DNA of 64,000 nt from Breviolum minutum Mf 1.05b.01 (lineage: Eukaryota; Sar; Dinophyceae; Suessiales; Symbiodiniaceae): NCBI GenBank assembly GCA_000507305.1, contig DF240224.1, positions 1-64,000 of the forward strand, read 5' to 3'. A program made the position numbers and the translations under genes. Shown piece by piece: positions 20,956 to 34,403 of the stretch (its first letter is position 1; each line of letters opens with the position of its first letter). Below the pieces are notes generated by a model. The model saw only the letters and a program-made list of their open reading frames with translations. It searched no databases and was not told the DNA's origin.

Positions 20956-23723
20956 CTCAAGAACAAAGACCTCAAGCATCACACGAATCCCAAAGCAGGG
21001 TACTCCACCAGAAATAGCTAGGCTTAAGTAAGGTTTATCAATCATCATGCCTGAGTAGAAAAGCCACAAGACAAGCAAAGGAAATTCATCACCAATGGAG
21101 AAATTTGTGTTTGCGGATAATCATGATGTCTAGATCAGATGGGATGATTCTCTGCCACATCATGCTGATCAGATTCCGGTACAAAAAGAACAAGGAACTG
21201 CATCGCTTGGCTTTGGCATCCCGTGGTTGGGGTTTCTTCCCACCAAAATCACATGCCTGCAACATGAGAGCAACATCTCTGCCCGAACATGTCTCCACAA
21301 TGGTTCGGGTGGAGGAAAGCCAAACCAGCGGCTTCTTTGTCATTGCCGTTTTAGCAATCTGGCAATTTTCTGGGGCATTTCCGTTCCAAACTGGATGGTG
21401 CCACTTTGAAAAAGGCCAATTGAAAGAAAAATCACGTTCCAACTCCCAAAGGGGCACTATTGTTTTGGCTGGTTTTGGCATCAAGTGCAGCGCAGTGGGT
21501 CCAGCAGAGCAGCACGATCTATATAATAAACAAAACAAATAAACAAAGAAATCAGTCTATCCAAAATTTGAAAAAGAAAAATGCACAAATTTCATATCCA
21601 AAGTAAAAACATCTATAATTAAGCGTTTAATGACTTGATTGCTTTTTCCTGCGTTTTGAAAGATCTATCAGCTTCGGGAGACAGGAGGCAAGAGACAGGA
21701 GGTGGAGATACAGGTCGTGGTTGTCGAATGATCTCCTTGAGGTAAAGACAAAAGGTATCCTGCAGAGCTGACTACCCTCGGAAAACCCCCCAGCGGAAAT
21801 TTTCACGATTTTTTTGGCCGAAAAGTTGGAGCATTTTTGTTCAAAGAAATGAATGATCGGAACCAAGATGGTTCCATTTTTAAGGGATATGTTAGTTTTG
21901 AAGGGGGTACATCATGTATAAACAAGTAGCAGCACCTGTAGGTTGCTGAAGGAAACGTCACATCATTGATACATGATAATTTTTTGTGAAGGCCATGGGC
22001 ACGGAAACTGCCGACGTATTTGTAAGCCCAAGTGCTTGTCGGATATTGTACTCATATTAGGAACCAATTGGATGAGTCAACCAATTTTCCAACATGCGAA
22101 AAAATAAGAGAAATCACCCCTCTCAGCAAAATAAACCCACATTATCAAATGGCAATTCTTAAAAGTCATACACTGCACTTCCCAATTTGTTCCTATGAAG
22201 CCACATCTTTGCACACGTGAATCCCTCCAAAAATTGGCATTTCGACTGAAAGAGGTCGATTGGATAGTGCAATCCAATGCTCCACGAGAAGCCCACCAAG
22301 GAGTGTCCATGCCCAACGCACATGGCAAGTCCAAAGTAGTGCGCCAAGTAAGGAGAGGCCAGCAGGGATTGATGTGGACAGTAGGAGCTCAAATTTCATA
22401 CCTGTCACAAAATGTTGCAGGCAAAATCATCTAACCAGTGAAATAGTGAAATCAGGTATAAGTGTTGACAAATTCGGAAGGTGCATCCAAGATAGATCTG
22501 TAGCGCAAATTTAAAACATATTAGCTGCTAATCCCATCGTGGAGGGTGATGTCGTGATATCACTTATGCAGTGAAGTGCATGAGAAGTTACGTTTCAATT
22601 CCTCCAAGAAAGTCTTATGAGGCGAAGTTGCGGTCTTTTTTAACAACAAACCCTTTGTATCACACCCATAACCGGCAACGGTTGGCAATCTACTGGCAAT
22701 CTCAGTGAAAGTTTGGACTGAAATGTTTTGGTGGTTTCATTCAAATGAACAATTGCAGCCCCAAGCTTTTTTCTGTCCAGCTCGCTCAGAAGAGCTACTT
22801 AGCGGTGTGAAAGATGGCACAAGCGTGGACAAAAAAAAACTCGTGTTGATGATCCAAATACTGCACCAGGCATTTCTCCCACGGCGCTTTAGACTTCGGT
22901 GCCCGCCTCAATGTTGCCATGATGGCGAAGCTACTAGAGTCATTCTATGATGCATGTAACCGATCAAACATCAAAGAACATTTACATTCATAAAAGGCAA
23001 ACTTTCATAAAAGGCAAATGCTGACACAGTAAACCGAATTACAGGGGCAGAACTTTTTTGGGCATGCTTTTTCTCAACTTCCTTTTCCAGCATGGTGACC
23101 TCAAATCCCACTCACACATCTTGAGTTTAGTGACTCGCAACGATTCAATGTGAGCTGAAATGCTACAGATACGAGGTGCAACCAAAGTCAACATGTCAAA
23201 GAGGAGACCTGGACGAAAGCCAGACAACCCCGGACAACCCCCGTATTTTCAATTGACGACCATCCTGAAAAAAATACAGGAAACAGATCCCATTGCTTAT
23301 TGCTGACTGTAGACCTTCTTATTGGTGGCCGTGTTTGCTGGGCCACAGGGCCCACCCAAGGCTCTTTCGGTTTTCTTTTGCTTGCCGCGGGGTGTTGTCA
23401 GGTTCTTGCTACTCTGCTTCCCATCATGCTGTGACAGTCACTGTCCACGAGTCTCTCCGAGAGAGTATTGGCTTTGGGAACTTGGTTTCAGCTGAAGGAA
23501 ATCTACTCATTCTACCAAACTTTAGAGCAACAGGGCAACACCTTAAAAACAATGATCATTTCTCTTTCCTAGTTTTGTGCCTCTAGCAACTTAGATTTTC
23601 CAACTCATTTGGACCTCGATTTTGTTTCGTTTGTTTCCCTTCAACTGGAAACATGGCACCCACCTTGAGTAGCCTTGGAAAGGGGTCACAGCATAACAAC
23701 TTGTTGGAGATGAGTATGATTCT
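20956..23723. other. Intron-like stretch upstream of the PAP2 exons
   Basis: No gene is supported. Minus-strand patches with some coding look lie near 21,110-21,340 and 22,230-22,400; the latter reads hydrophobic (SLLGALLWTCHVRWAW, TLLGGLLVEHW) and could be an upstream membrane exon of the phosphatase, but splice sites and frame are unclear. Confidence 0.3.
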
Positions 23724-23828
23724 CTAGTTGGTGGTTGAACCACCCACTTGAAAAACTATGCTCGTCAAGTTGGATCATTTCCCCAATTTTTCGGGGTGAA
23801 CATAAAAATAGTTGAAACCACCAATCAG
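23724..23828 (+). mobile_element. MITE family A, copy 1
   Basis: Begins CTAGTTGGTGGTTGAACCAC, has the core GGATCATTTCCCCAA and ends GAAACCACCAATCAG. The ends are inverted relative to each other (CTAGTTGGTGGTTT / AAACCACCACCTAG consensus). About 105 bp. Confidence 0.85.
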
Positions 23829-25384
23829 ATATGGTAATCATCACTTAGCATTGAAAAATCATAATACTAACCAGTGATATTCACTGTGAGCATAATCATT
23901 GATAATCCACTGTGAGCATTTCAGTTCAACAAAAGCAGAGAAGCAGGGTCAAATGCCAAATGTTAGGTGATGTGCGCATGCAACGACACCATCATGTGGC
24001 TAAAAATGGTTGATCCACCAGTTGACCTCCAAAATTGATGGATGAAATGCTCTGACTATGTAGTCCCAAACTGGTATCATAAGCTTTTTCCCAGCTGGTC
24101 ATGTTTCCTCAAGACTGTTTTTCCATACTCCAACTTCATGGAGCTGTCAGAAATTTCATGCCGTGGAAACCCCCCAAGCGTGTCAGATGGAAATCAACGG
24201 TAGCCATTGCGGCATACCCGTTCGTGCCGTTGTACCGTGCACAGATCTTTAATACAGATAGATGATAGATCAGATAGACTAGACCAAAGCTGGTGGTGTA
24301 TCATCATTGCCAATGAAATCAAAAACACTTCATGTTTTTTGGATCGGGGTCGAGTGAGTATCTACCAGTTTGAATATTCCAATACTGGAGAAAGAAGAGA
24401 CCAGTAAATAGTCTTGGTTGAAACACTTGTAAAGTAGTGAAGAATTGTCTCCCCTCCCCTCACAAACATGGCAAATGCAATTCACCTTTTCCAAGAAGAA
24501 GCATTTCAAATGCTACATTTTTCCATTGCTATGTTGGATCCAAATAGTATCTATGAAACTTCCAGCTATTCAAAGAAAACGCTTGAATCCACCACCGAGC
24601 AAAGGGTCTTAGAGTCTAAGACATGCGTGCAGGTGCACTCCTCCCAGCATTCGATCACTGTGCAGAGAACCATGGCCATGTTTGGATGTATCAAAGACGT
24701 TTCGTCTCCACACAATGGAAAGCTTTTGAAACTTAGAATTAGTTCATTTTAGATACCTTTCTAGGAACAAACACATGAAAACCTGTGTGGAAAAGACTGG
24801 AAAAGAGCAGTTCATGATCCTGACCTTTTGTGTTCCTTGGCTTCTACTTGCGGATGTTTGGGCATTTCCTACCGATTTCGGGAAGGGGTTGAAATATCTG
24901 GTGTTTGATCAATCCATCCCATGGAACCTCCAAGTTGGAAACATAATAAAAACCTCGTAAAAATTCAAACTTGTTGAACACCCTGGTGAGAGATGCCGAA
25001 CTATGGCCCCATGGCGTTCTCCAAAGATTGCTGAGCAGAGCTACTTTGAAACGGCACCCTTTTCTGCCACACAAATCGAAGGATTCAGGATCGGGATCTG
25101 GAAAGGTATTCCCTCTCTGACTCCCCGCGCCTTTCTGAATGGAACAATTTTTGACCGATGCCGGGCAATAGCTCTTCAGCTCTTCAGCTCTTCAGCTCGT
25201 TTGTTGTCGCAGGTCGCAGTTTTTCGATAGGATTTGGGATTTTTTTGCGTCTCAGAGTCGAATGTTTACCAACAAACACAAGTCAACTTTACCGACTTTA
25301 CCCCAAAAAAAACGATCAAATAGGCAAAGCAACAAAAACCATGGAGACAAACAAAAAGTGGTTTGATGTGGCATCTTGAGCCTC
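23829..25384. other. Non-coding stretch
   Basis: No gene seen. Frames at 24,468-24,752 and 25,003-25,230 are open but not convincing. A (AGCTCTTC)n run lies near 25,171-25,199. Confidence 0.3.
25171..25199 (+). repeat. AGCTCTTC microsatellite
   Basis: About three and a half units of AGCTCTTC in tandem. Confidence 0.85.
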
Positions 25385-25547
25385 CAGGGGATAGTTGGAT
25401 GTACCCCTACCCCAACGTACCCCTATGAGAAATCCCTATATAAACCCTATATAGTGGGTATTTATTGGGTTATAATCCCCAAAATTCCCTATAGAACACA
25501 ATAAATACCATGGGTACACTGTTAAGGGCACACCCAATTGTCCCTTG
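25385..25547 (+). mobile_element. MITE family E
   Basis: Left end CAGGGGATAGTTGGATGTAC and right end GGGCACACCCAATTGTCCCTTG are imperfect inverted repeats over about 22 bp. The inside has CCCTATATAAACCCTATATAG. About 163 bp. Confidence 0.55.
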
Positions 25548-27362
25548 ATTCTAGCTTTTTGTTAGATACCCTTTTCTCTTCTGTTTGGAAGACTCACAGG
25601 GGTGAATCGGAGAAGACTGGGGCCATCATTCTAAATGACTTTTCTGATTTTTCACGACGTCCATTTCGGTATCTTTTGGGAAAAGGAAAGCTTTCACGAC
25701 TGGTCGTAAAGCTTAGCTTCAGGAGCTTTTATGTAACTTATAAAGGTGTTATTTCGAAACAAGTAGGGACCTTCCATGGGGTCAAAACACAAAAGATTCA
25801 TTGCGACTGCGTGACCACCAATTTGCGGCTATATACACATATGTACCATGCGCGACCAGCCTTCACCTGCCTCTCGCACAGTCTCGGATTGGAAAGTTCA
25901 ACTGTATGAAATAGCAAGATCCAAGATTTTGAGAGCCTTGAGGTGTTTCTTCATGATGGGCTTGTTGTATTTCTGCTGATATATTTTTAGAGACCCATTC
26001 TGCGTGCAAATTCACTGAGTCTTGAACGCGTTTGGACACAAATCTGGGTGAATTGCAAGAATTCACCAATCTGCCATTTACAGTGAGGTACGCCATTACA
26101 AACCTAGAAATTCAATGGGACCATAAGTGGAGAACTCTTCATTCATCCATATCATAAACCCTTGCAGTGATAAGGGGGTTTAAATTGTTCGACAGACTAG
26201 TTGCTGTTTGGGAATTTTACACTGGCAAATTTCTCTATTCAAATTGATGGGTAAGGTTCTCTCATCAAGTTGTCCTCATTCCTGTTTTTTTTGGGTCTTG
26301 AATGTATCAAGACAGTGATGGCAGCATGGTATGTGAGGGCAAGAAATGTCATGCAAACTGCTGATGCATGGCAGTTCCATATGCTTTTGGAGTGCGAAGC
26401 CTCCACAAACACGGATTGAAACATCCCCTTGCAGGCCCGGCTGACGCTGCAAAGGCCTCAGCATCGAATCTGTGGTGGAAAATCAGAAAATCACCAATCT
26501 ATGAAGTCAAAAATTTCCCAACAAAAATCTTCAGTGAGGGAGATCTTGCAACAGAAATCCTCAGTCAGATCACAATCTAACATCAAATGACGGACAACTG
26601 ATGACCTACCACTCCCGACATGGATTTGGGTCTTGCTTATTCGATTCATTTCGAATCTTCAGATGTGATTGAAAGCTTGGAAAAAATGGAACCCAAAATG
26701 ACTCTGTGAAAGAAAAATCTATTCAGGGATCATTCTTGCTTTTGTCTAAAACTACTTTTTTTTTGAAGGGGGGAACCTGGGCTAGCAAAAAATGGGGATC
26801 CACTATCGACTTCCCCTTTCCGGTTGTTGTTCCCCTTGTTGCCAGTCGGCTTTTCTGAGGGACCGTACCAGAATACGCAAAGCATACAGGATGAGTTGTT
26901 GTAAATCTGGATATTTAAATATAAATATATACCTATACAATTGATGAAACAGAACTTCTATCCAAGACTATCTGAGAATTTGAGATTGAAATGATGAGTT
27001 TCCAGTGTCTCTACTGCGATTGTTGCCCCCAGATTTTGGGGACTTCCTCAATGTGCCCCTTCCAAGTTTGGTACATTTAGGTAATCCTTATGTATCTATA
27101 TACTACTACATTAAAATTAGATAGAATTAATAAGTCAGATCAGAATGGAAATCAATAAAGTTCAAGATCTGGTAAGTATTTACAGAATCTACTTCCACCC
27201 TGAAAACCGGTTGAGATTTCAAGATTTCCAACCAATATGTTTCACCCAGGGAGCTCTACACACCGTTTCACCACAACAATGCCAAGCCTAGTGGCCAGAC
27301 TTCGAGAAGGCTGGATTGCTTGGTCTTCCTGCGGCATTTTTGTCACACTCCATCTATTTTAG
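25548..27362. other. Non-coding stretch with weak coding-like patches
   Basis: A plus-strand frame at 25,538-25,909 has AIILNDFSDFSRRPFRYLL, and 26,300-26,400 (plus) reads VMAAWYVRARNVMQTADAWQ. Either could be an exon but no splice pair is clear. Confidence 0.25.
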
Positions 27363-27471
27363 GTATACCCGGACCTATGGCATGGATGACATTGAGAGGA
27401 AGAGTCTACCTAACGATGTTGCAAAGCCATCATATTCTTACATCTTCCGCTATTTCAAAACAGACGCCTAA
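27363..27471 (+). CDS. Candidate terminal exon, unidentified
   Basis: A pyrimidine tract and TTTTAG|G acceptor precede 36 open codons that end in TAA at 27469-27471. The peptide contains TYGMDDIERKSLP and SYIFRYFKTDA. The AG|G acceptor agrees with the other exons here. I do not recognise the protein; a plus-strand gene would end here. Confidence 0.3.
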
Positions 27472-27714
27472 AATCAAGATAAACACTACCAGTTGCCAGC
27501 TTGCTCAAGGACAGGAGGAGTTTCATTCTTGGTAAAGGACCATCTTTGTTTCAGCGAGGATGGGCCACATATGGCTCTTGCAAACAGCGAACCTCCAGCT
27601 TCTCAGCTATCATCCAAGTTCTTCTCTAGCTCCTCCCACGAGGATCATGCAAGGAGGACTCGCAGGCTCACATGATGCTTCCCAACATCACCATCCAAAT
27701 TGAGATCAATTGAC

Positions 27715-28050
27715 CTAATCAAGGGTCTGTGGCGAATTTCCTCCAATCATATTCACAATTGCAATGCTCTGTTTCCACTGCCTACTTTTAAACAAAGCCT
27801 CCACCTCCAGCCGGGCCGGAGCAGCCCCAACCTTCTGCTTCATTCGGACTGACTTGCTCGGCCGAATCTTCTTGGCAATCTGCGGCAATTCAAGCCATGC
27901 TTCGACAGCTTCTTGGATTTTGATATTTTTCTGAAGCATTTTTAGTCCATGAAAATTGTTTTTCCCAACTTCCAAGGTCATCTCTAACCCCCCCACAAAA
28001 AGTTTCATTTTTAAGCCGATGTAAGGTATTTTCAACAACTTCTTACACAT
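27715..28050 (-). CDS. Candidate exon(s), unidentified, 111 codons
   Basis: An open minus-strand frame with balanced, basic composition: KNIKIQEAVEAWLELPQIAK, then SKSVRMKQKVGAAPARLEVE, then ALFKSRQWKQSIAIVNMIGG. It looks like real coding sequence, but the edges are not defined and no family is recognised. The first ATG is not a reliable start. Confidence 0.3.
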   Translation of the reverse strand: MCKKLLKIPYIGLKMKLFVGGLEMTLEVGKNNFHGLKMLQKNIKIQEAVEAWLELPQIAKKIRPSKSVRMKQKVGAAPARLEVEALFKSRQWKQSIAIVNMIGGNSPQTLD

Positions 28051-28504
28051 TGGATCTCATTGGATCTTTGGAAAAAATCCAGGGGATTCCTCGTCTCAAC
28101 TCCGACTCAACGACTCAACTCCGCGCCTGACCAGGATGTACCAAGTGGCAAAATTCACAGCGAAGGCCCTTCTCGCAGATGTTGCGAAACCTCAGAAATT
28201 CCCGTGGGGAAAAATGGTGGAAATGGCCTAGAAAAAATGCCAAAAGCAAAGAAAGTCACCAAATGGAAGGCGATGAAGTCTATGTATCCTTGATAAACTT
28301 GATATTCCTTTATTATCCTTTGTTTGCTTTGTTGGGTGCCTGGCACAGGTCAATATAACACATGATAGGCTTCCATGATAAGGATCTTTCTAAAATGTCA
28401 AATTCCAAATGGCCAATGAGAATACATGATGATACAAGGATTCCTGTATAACATCTGGAAACTGGGCAAGCAATCCGATAGCTCTGGGTTATGAGACTTG
28501 TGGT

Positions 28505-28645
28505 TATATCGACCGACCCAACATACGGCAAGATGCCAGAAAATACATGGAGTGCACTGGTCGGGATGTTGGAGAGCTCCGATGGATGTCCTGAAGATGT
28601 CGTCGGATCGCTGCAGCCGCTGGATACCAAGAATTGCATTTCCAA
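28505..28645 (+). CDS. Candidate exon, unidentified
   Basis: The plus strand reads TDPTYGKMPENTWSALVGML followed by ESSDGCPEDVVGSLQP before a TGA. The YG-x5-TW-x2-LVG wording recalls the ligand-binding core of ionotropic glutamate receptors, but one short motif is not enough. The minus strand is also open here, so the strand is uncertain. Confidence 0.2.
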
Positions 28646-29724
28646 ATGGTGATTTGGGATCCAGGAAAGCGTACATCTGGAAGAAGTGCATGATCACCGT
28701 GCATCACCATTCACCTAATCTGCAATGATGGTAGATTTTTGGTATGAAACACCAGTGACACTGACACTAACAAGGAAGTTATCTCAAAAAGGAAACAAGT
28801 CTTCCAAAACCCTGACTTTTTGCAGATTCGCCCCTCGCCTCTCACCATTGCTATTCAATGGTACCACCTGACATCACAGGTGGAGAGGTGCCAAGATGCG
28901 AGTTGCATTGCAAAACTCACCGAAAACGCGACGAGTAGCCGATGTACCAATGTTTTTAGCATAAGTGAAAAACCTTAAATGATAGTCATAGATTCGTACC
29001 AATGGGTTTTCATATTATCTTCCACCTTCCGGTTTCAAGTCATCTTCTTACCAAAGAAAAACTTCTGAAGAGATACACCAAGGAAAAATAAAGATTTCAC
29101 CGCGACATCCCAGAGGATGTTCCATGTACGAGTTTACTTGACATCAAAGCCGGGGAGATTCATGACCAAATCAAAACTAAATATTATGACAAATGTTGCT
29201 GTCTCTCAGGTGCCTTGGAGCAGTAGACATGTTGATTTGGAAAAAAAACAGCTTTATATCATTTTATATCTAACCCGTAACCATGCACGGCTATTAGAAA
29301 CATGATTGGACAATAAATAATAGGTATGTATGTAGATAAATAGATGTGCGTAAATATGCGTTTCCACTGTCTCGAAGAGAAGCACTTCCACAGCACCGAA
29401 GGGTTTAGTCTTGGGAGAACATGAGCAAACTGTGCGGTACTTCGCACTTGAAGCCCATGACATGACACGAACTTGCAAATGAGGCATCTGCAGAAAGGAA
29501 CAGGATTTTTCAGGATTTTCCGCTCCAACAAAAAGCCTCCTCCAAAATCACTGCAAACCATTGCAACTTGACTTCGCTGGAACAAGTGGAAGAACTTATC
29601 CCACCAAAAATTAAGAGGATCTAATGTAGCAGCAACTTGGTGGGGAAAATCATGACGACAACATCCGGCCTCACCTGGTTTGCCAAAAAATAAGAATGTG
29701 AATCCTCCAAAAATGACTTGAAAC

Positions 29725-30260
29725 TTTAGGTCGGCTCTATAGCCGGCGCGGGCCTTCTCTAGCTCAACATCTGTCAACTTCATAAGGTCCACCCCTGCAG
29801 CCAGCAAGTGAAATCTGCCACCAATAAAAATGCCCATGGAAAATGGATCTCTAGAAGATGACTCTTGTTGCCGAAATGGATGGAAGTCATGTCCGTTGTT
29901 TCTTGCTGATGTCTTGCATCAAAACACTTGCCACACCTGCCAGACCCAACTGCCAGGCATTTTTGGGATCCCCGAGCCATACTCATTGTAGAAGGGCTTG
30001 TCAGGTGTTTGAGGTTGAAGTATGGCTTTCTTCTTCGGTGCCTACAGGCAGCAAAACACACCCCAATGGATCTGAAGCGTTAGCAAGTGATCTGCTTGCA
30101 TGGCAATTTGTGCCTGGGTTAAGAATCTGAATGCAACTGCAAGATCTCTACCAGTAGTAAGTAGTGGTGCCATGACTAGCCGATGTGGAAGCTGTGTCAG
30201 TGTTTTTGACCTGTCCAGGATGAAAAGGTCACAGTCACAGCTATGTTCTCCCGATCCCAC
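29725..30260 (-). CDS. Candidate multi-exon gene fragment, unidentified
   Basis: Three minus-strand patches look coding. About 30,060-30,230: TQLPHRLVMAPLLTTGRDLA, then AFRFLTQAQIAMQADHLL. About 29,885-29,980: DPKNAWQLGLAGVASVLMQD. Then 29725-29794, bounded by a CTGCAG|G acceptor and a GT donor: VDLMKLTDVELEKARAGYRA. Joins and phases were not settled, so the patches may be exons of one gene. No family is recognised. Confidence 0.35.
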
Positions 30261-32868
30261 ATCTTTCGACCATTTCCTGCCCTGCGGAAATCTTTCATTT
30301 TGTAAGATGAACTCAATTCATCACAATTTTATCAGAAATGTCTGCAAATTATTCCAGCGCTCAAAAATCGCCCAGCAAAATGGCGAAACACTTGGGGGTT
30401 CAGCAGCTTTGAAGCCACAGTATCCAAACAAAGCTAAAAAATGACCCCGTGAGCGTAGCCCTCTCACTAACTCATTCTTTGATGATTGCATTGTGGGAAT
30501 GCACCCCAATGACCCCCATATGATTCTCACAAAAAATTGGTGCTGGGAAGAAACTTGGGATGCAAGTCAAAACTCTTTTTTCAAGCAACATGCTACTTGT
30601 ACAGCTAATCGCCGAGGCAAAAATGACTGGATTCCAGCTTTTCAATGCTTTTCAATTCAGTTTTTGGTGGGCGTTTAAGGTGATGGTGACGTTAAACGAT
30701 GAGCATCAGCTAACGTCCATCATCCCAGTCAGTGACGTCCCAAAACCCACCTCAGCCACCTCCTGTGATGCGATTGCTGAAGGAACCCAACCTCCATGGT
30801 TAAACCTCAGCAGCAATGCATGCAAAGGTTCTTGTTGGAGGCCAAAATGAAGTCAGGCGACCCAGTAATGATACTCAGATCCAAGTACTAGTTCTGGAAC
30901 CAGACTTCTTCAGCTTCCATGTCAACAAAATCCAGGCATTGAAATATAGCAAGGTCTTGTTTTAGCAGCATCTCCCCAACCAAACCAATGCCCATCCTTT
31001 AAGAAGTGAGAAGATGAAGATTTCTATTTGGTGATAATCTAACATCCTCAAGTCAAAATTGGCAAACATCTGTCAACTATGCCAAAATGAAACTACATGC
31101 AAGGATTAGAAGCATGCCGCAGCTAGACATTTTACCATCTGAGATTTCGTATCAGAAACATGACCCAGTCTTGAGGGGACCCCATTTCTAAAACCATTGC
31201 GGGAAGGGCCCTAAACAGCTCTTGAAATTCCAGCTCTAGGACTCCATCCATTGCGAGCCAAAACATCCAAAACTTGATGACATTAAAACATGACATTCTC
31301 CATCCCCAACCAAAGCTTTGTCATGTATATATAAATATATATATATATATGAAATATAAATATGATATATACATACAGTATATGACATCTCAATGTTGGG
31401 TGGTGTTTCTGAAACATATGCCCAACCAACTTTGAAAAACGAATGTTGGGTAGTTGCACTCTTCCATCATGGCCTCAGTAGATGGTGTTGGTCAGAGGTC
31501 CCCAGCTGCATTGGTAGCATCTGCACCTTTTCAAGTTGTTGCTGCCTTGGTTCAAATCAGACCACCCGGGCTTTGCCGGGAACTCGCTTTTTTGGTCAAA
31601 AATAAGGCTGAATGAACAAGGGCGTGCTGCTGTAAGCCCCATTTTCTCCTTAATAGGGCCTCGCTATAAGGCACTAGCAATCATTTCCTGGGAGGGAACG
31701 TTTGTTATGGCTAGTCAACCTAACCCCCCTAACGTACCGTACCCCCCCCAAGAAATAAGGCCCTCTCAAGGGCTCATTAACTCTTGGTTTCCTTCAATAA
31801 GGCCTTATCAAGCCCGGGGCAGTTGGTTGACCAGTCGTGAGTTTGGCAGGGGCAGGGGCCACGGGTGATACGATTTTAGAACAAGGGGACCCAACTTTGG
31901 ATTCTGAAACAGCATTCTCCATACCGGATGAAACAACGCCTTCCACTGATCGTTCATGTGTTCAACTTGATGTTCATTAGGTGATGTTGGTGGAAGTTTT
32001 TTCTTGGGTCGGGAAATCTTCACATCCAGTCTGATACTGGCCGATCATCCCACTTCGAAGCGGCCGATCATCCCAGCAATCAGCCATTAAAACTTAGGTG
32101 GGATTCATTGGATCCAAATCAAGACCTGTTCAAATGGACAGTGCAGTTTATAAAAGGTATTCAAATTGACTTGAAATTCGAATTCAGATTGATGATGAAG
32201 GCCATTGTCGGAGGCATCTCCCCCCATCCCAAGGCATCATGAAAAAGTGGATGACCTAGAAGGGTGGGTCGATATAAACTGGCCAAACACCATCAGTGAA
32301 CCACTCAGGTTGCACTTGCAGTAGCTTGGACCTTGAAAAACCATGAAAAACCATAGATGTCGTCTTACAAGATCGCGAGTCATAGAGGGAATAGTCGTTA
32401 TCCCCACCTGACTGTTTTTGGTTGTTCTGGACATATATAATATGCAACTGTGAGTGCTGTTGGGTTGATTCATTGATAGCCATCCACCGGTAGGATCCAC
32501 ATCCACCCCAACCTGTCCCCATACTTTTGGGGTGTTTTACCTTCGTGTTTTCCGATTCAAATGTGGATTTATGATGTCGATTTCTTTTTTGGCCCCAAAT
32601 AAAAAGAACACCAAAAGATTCTCGTTTGACTGGGTGGGGGATACTCCCCATCTACATCACCGCCTCCTCTAAAGATGTGTCCATCTACCAAAAGGGGTGA
32701 ATTCTCAAGTCAAAAATCTGCTTATATTCCGAGGTGACCAGAAGTCATCCACTGAAAGCCCCACTGTTCCAATGACTCTCTTCTCTCAGCAATCCGGATG
32801 AGCACCGGTTCATATGTATATAGAGATTCTTTCAAACCAATTTACGGCTTCTTTGCACCATTCTTTTT
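30261..32868. other. Non-coding stretch
   Basis: No gene seen. A TA-rich microsatellite lies at about 31,323-31,382. At about 31,709-31,840 the words GGCTAGTCAACC and GGTTGACCAGTC are inverted and enclose a C-rich tract with GTACCGTACC, possibly another MITE. Confidence 0.4.
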
Positions 32869-32975
32869 CTAGTTGCTGGTTGAACCAATCCATCTGAAAA
32901 ACATGTGCTTGTCAAATTGGATCATTTCCCCCAAATTTCGGGATTAAAATAAACAATATCTAAAACCACCACCCA
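32869..32975 (+). mobile_element. MITE family A, copy 2
   Basis: Starts CTAGTTGCTGGTTGAACCA, has the core TTGGATCATTTCCCC and ends AAAACCACCACCCAG. More diverged than the other copies. Confidence 0.8.
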
Positions 32976-33009
32976 GTTATGCCATAAGTCCCATTCCTGT
33001 TCCGTTTTC

Positions 33010-33122
33010 CAAGGTACTGTACTGGTTGGACACCAACCCCAACCGGAATTTCATTGAGCAGCACTTGAGCCTGATCCAAGCAATCCCACAGAGGGAAACC
33101 TTCCTCCCCAAGGTTTCCCCGA
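33010..33122 (-). CDS. Candidate exon, unidentified
   Basis: The minus strand reads GNLGEEGFPLWDCLDQAQVL then LNEIPVGVGVQPVQYLG, a natural-looking peptide lying just upstream, on the minus strand, of MITE A2. No family is recognised; edges are approximate. Confidence 0.3.
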
Positions 33123-33817
33123 AAAAGAAAGAACCAAAAAACTGAAGAATGATCGGAAAAACACATGGAACATGAAGTGTTTTGTGAAACATCTAAATCT
33201 TTATCTTTTAGATGTTCTTCTTCAAAAGCTTTTTTTTGGGGAGCGGATGAAATAAGTAAGCTCTACCACACCGCTACAATACCTAAACAAAAAATACACC
33301 TGTAAAAACCGATGCTTCAACTCCCATGCAGTTGTGACTGAAAACAACGAACCAGGATATTGTGCCGCTCAATGGCCGCACCAGCGAGCGTGTTTGGTTT
33401 CAATGTATGAGTTGTGTGACCAGATCAGCAAAACATTTGAACTATGCATTCCAATTCCTTTTTCCATGGCTTTGCTTCTTAATTTTCTTTCATCTGTTCC
33501 AAATACTTGCCACAATCACGTCTCAAGGTGCGCGACCTCAGAGTTTCATGCTTCATCATCGACCATACGCGCTACGATGCCAGGAACATTAAGATCCCCC
33601 ACCCCGAACCCCCCGAACGTCCCCGAACACCCCATAAAATGTGTAGCATCAACCACGTCGGAGCATGGACAATGGGTGCTACTGCAGGGAAGGGTGGCTG
33701 TTGAGTGGGAAGCAAGCCCAACAACAAGCGACTGCCAGTGGCAGGTACACCACAAAGAAAAATAGCTAGAAGCTACTGGATATCGAAAGATCAATACGTT
33801 ACATAATATATACTTTG

Positions 33818-33986
33818 TTAAGGATGCCCTTTTTCCAACATCTCCAGATTCCTTCTCAAGAATTTTGTCGTTCCCTTTTCATACTTGTAGATGTCACGAG
33901 TCTTTCGAGTCTTTCTCCGGAGCTGTGCCTCGCTATATGCTGGAGCGTACTGGCTACTGCCAGTGCAGCTGCTCTGTTCTGCAAGC
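33818..33986 (-). CDS. Candidate terminal exon, unidentified
   Basis: Minus-strand frame ending in TAA at 33818-33820. The peptide SSQYAPAYSEAQLRRKTRKT then RDIYKYEKGTTKFLRRNLEM is basic and helix-prone. Possible acceptors are CCAG|GCTTGC or TTGCAG|AAC. The region at 34,190-34,388 could supply the preceding exon. Confidence 0.3.
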
Positions 33987-34189
33987 CTGGCATGGCTCAT
34001 AGGATGGTGAGTTGGGACGATTAAAATGCTAGCTGCTATCGCATCTGTATCAACTAGTGATGGAGTTTAGGAATCAACAAACAATCCGAAAACCTTTTCA
34101 ATATGGGTTGAACAAAGATTCTGGGCAGAGTGATGAACCATGCTGGAAAATCCCAGGTTTTCTGCGACACAAACAACTTCTATTTTTTG

Positions 34190-34388
34190 TAATAACATCG
34201 ACCTTTCCCCAAAAATCTCTCCAAATGTGTTGCAAAAAGGCTTTCTTCCATCCCAAGTCCATCCCAGGCCACGTTACTTGGCGCCTGAGTGCCTTTTGCA
34301 TCTCTTGGTTGTGGTACATTGCTTGCTGCAATCCTGCCATCAGAGAGGTTGAAATTTGTACCACCAAGCCAGTCCTTTAAAAAGAACT
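34190..34388 (-). CDS. Candidate exon beside MITE B1, unidentified
   Basis: An AAAG|G acceptor just inside the minus-strand side of MITE B1 opens a frame reading DWLGGTNFNLSDGRIAASNV then PQPRDAKGTQAPSNVAWDGL. A competing frame (STSLMAGLQQAMYHNQEMQK) closes at a CAA|GTAACG donor at 34278. Only one can be right. The nearness of the MITE to the acceptor repeats the pattern seen at 47.7 and 57.9 kb. Confidence 0.3.
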
Positions 34389-34403
34389 CCCTGTTTTATT
34401 GGG

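Noticed and set aside
28505-28645. Ionotropic glutamate receptor exon
   Set aside because: One loose motif (YG-x5-TW-x2-LVG) on a segment open on both strands; kept only as an unidentified candidate exon.
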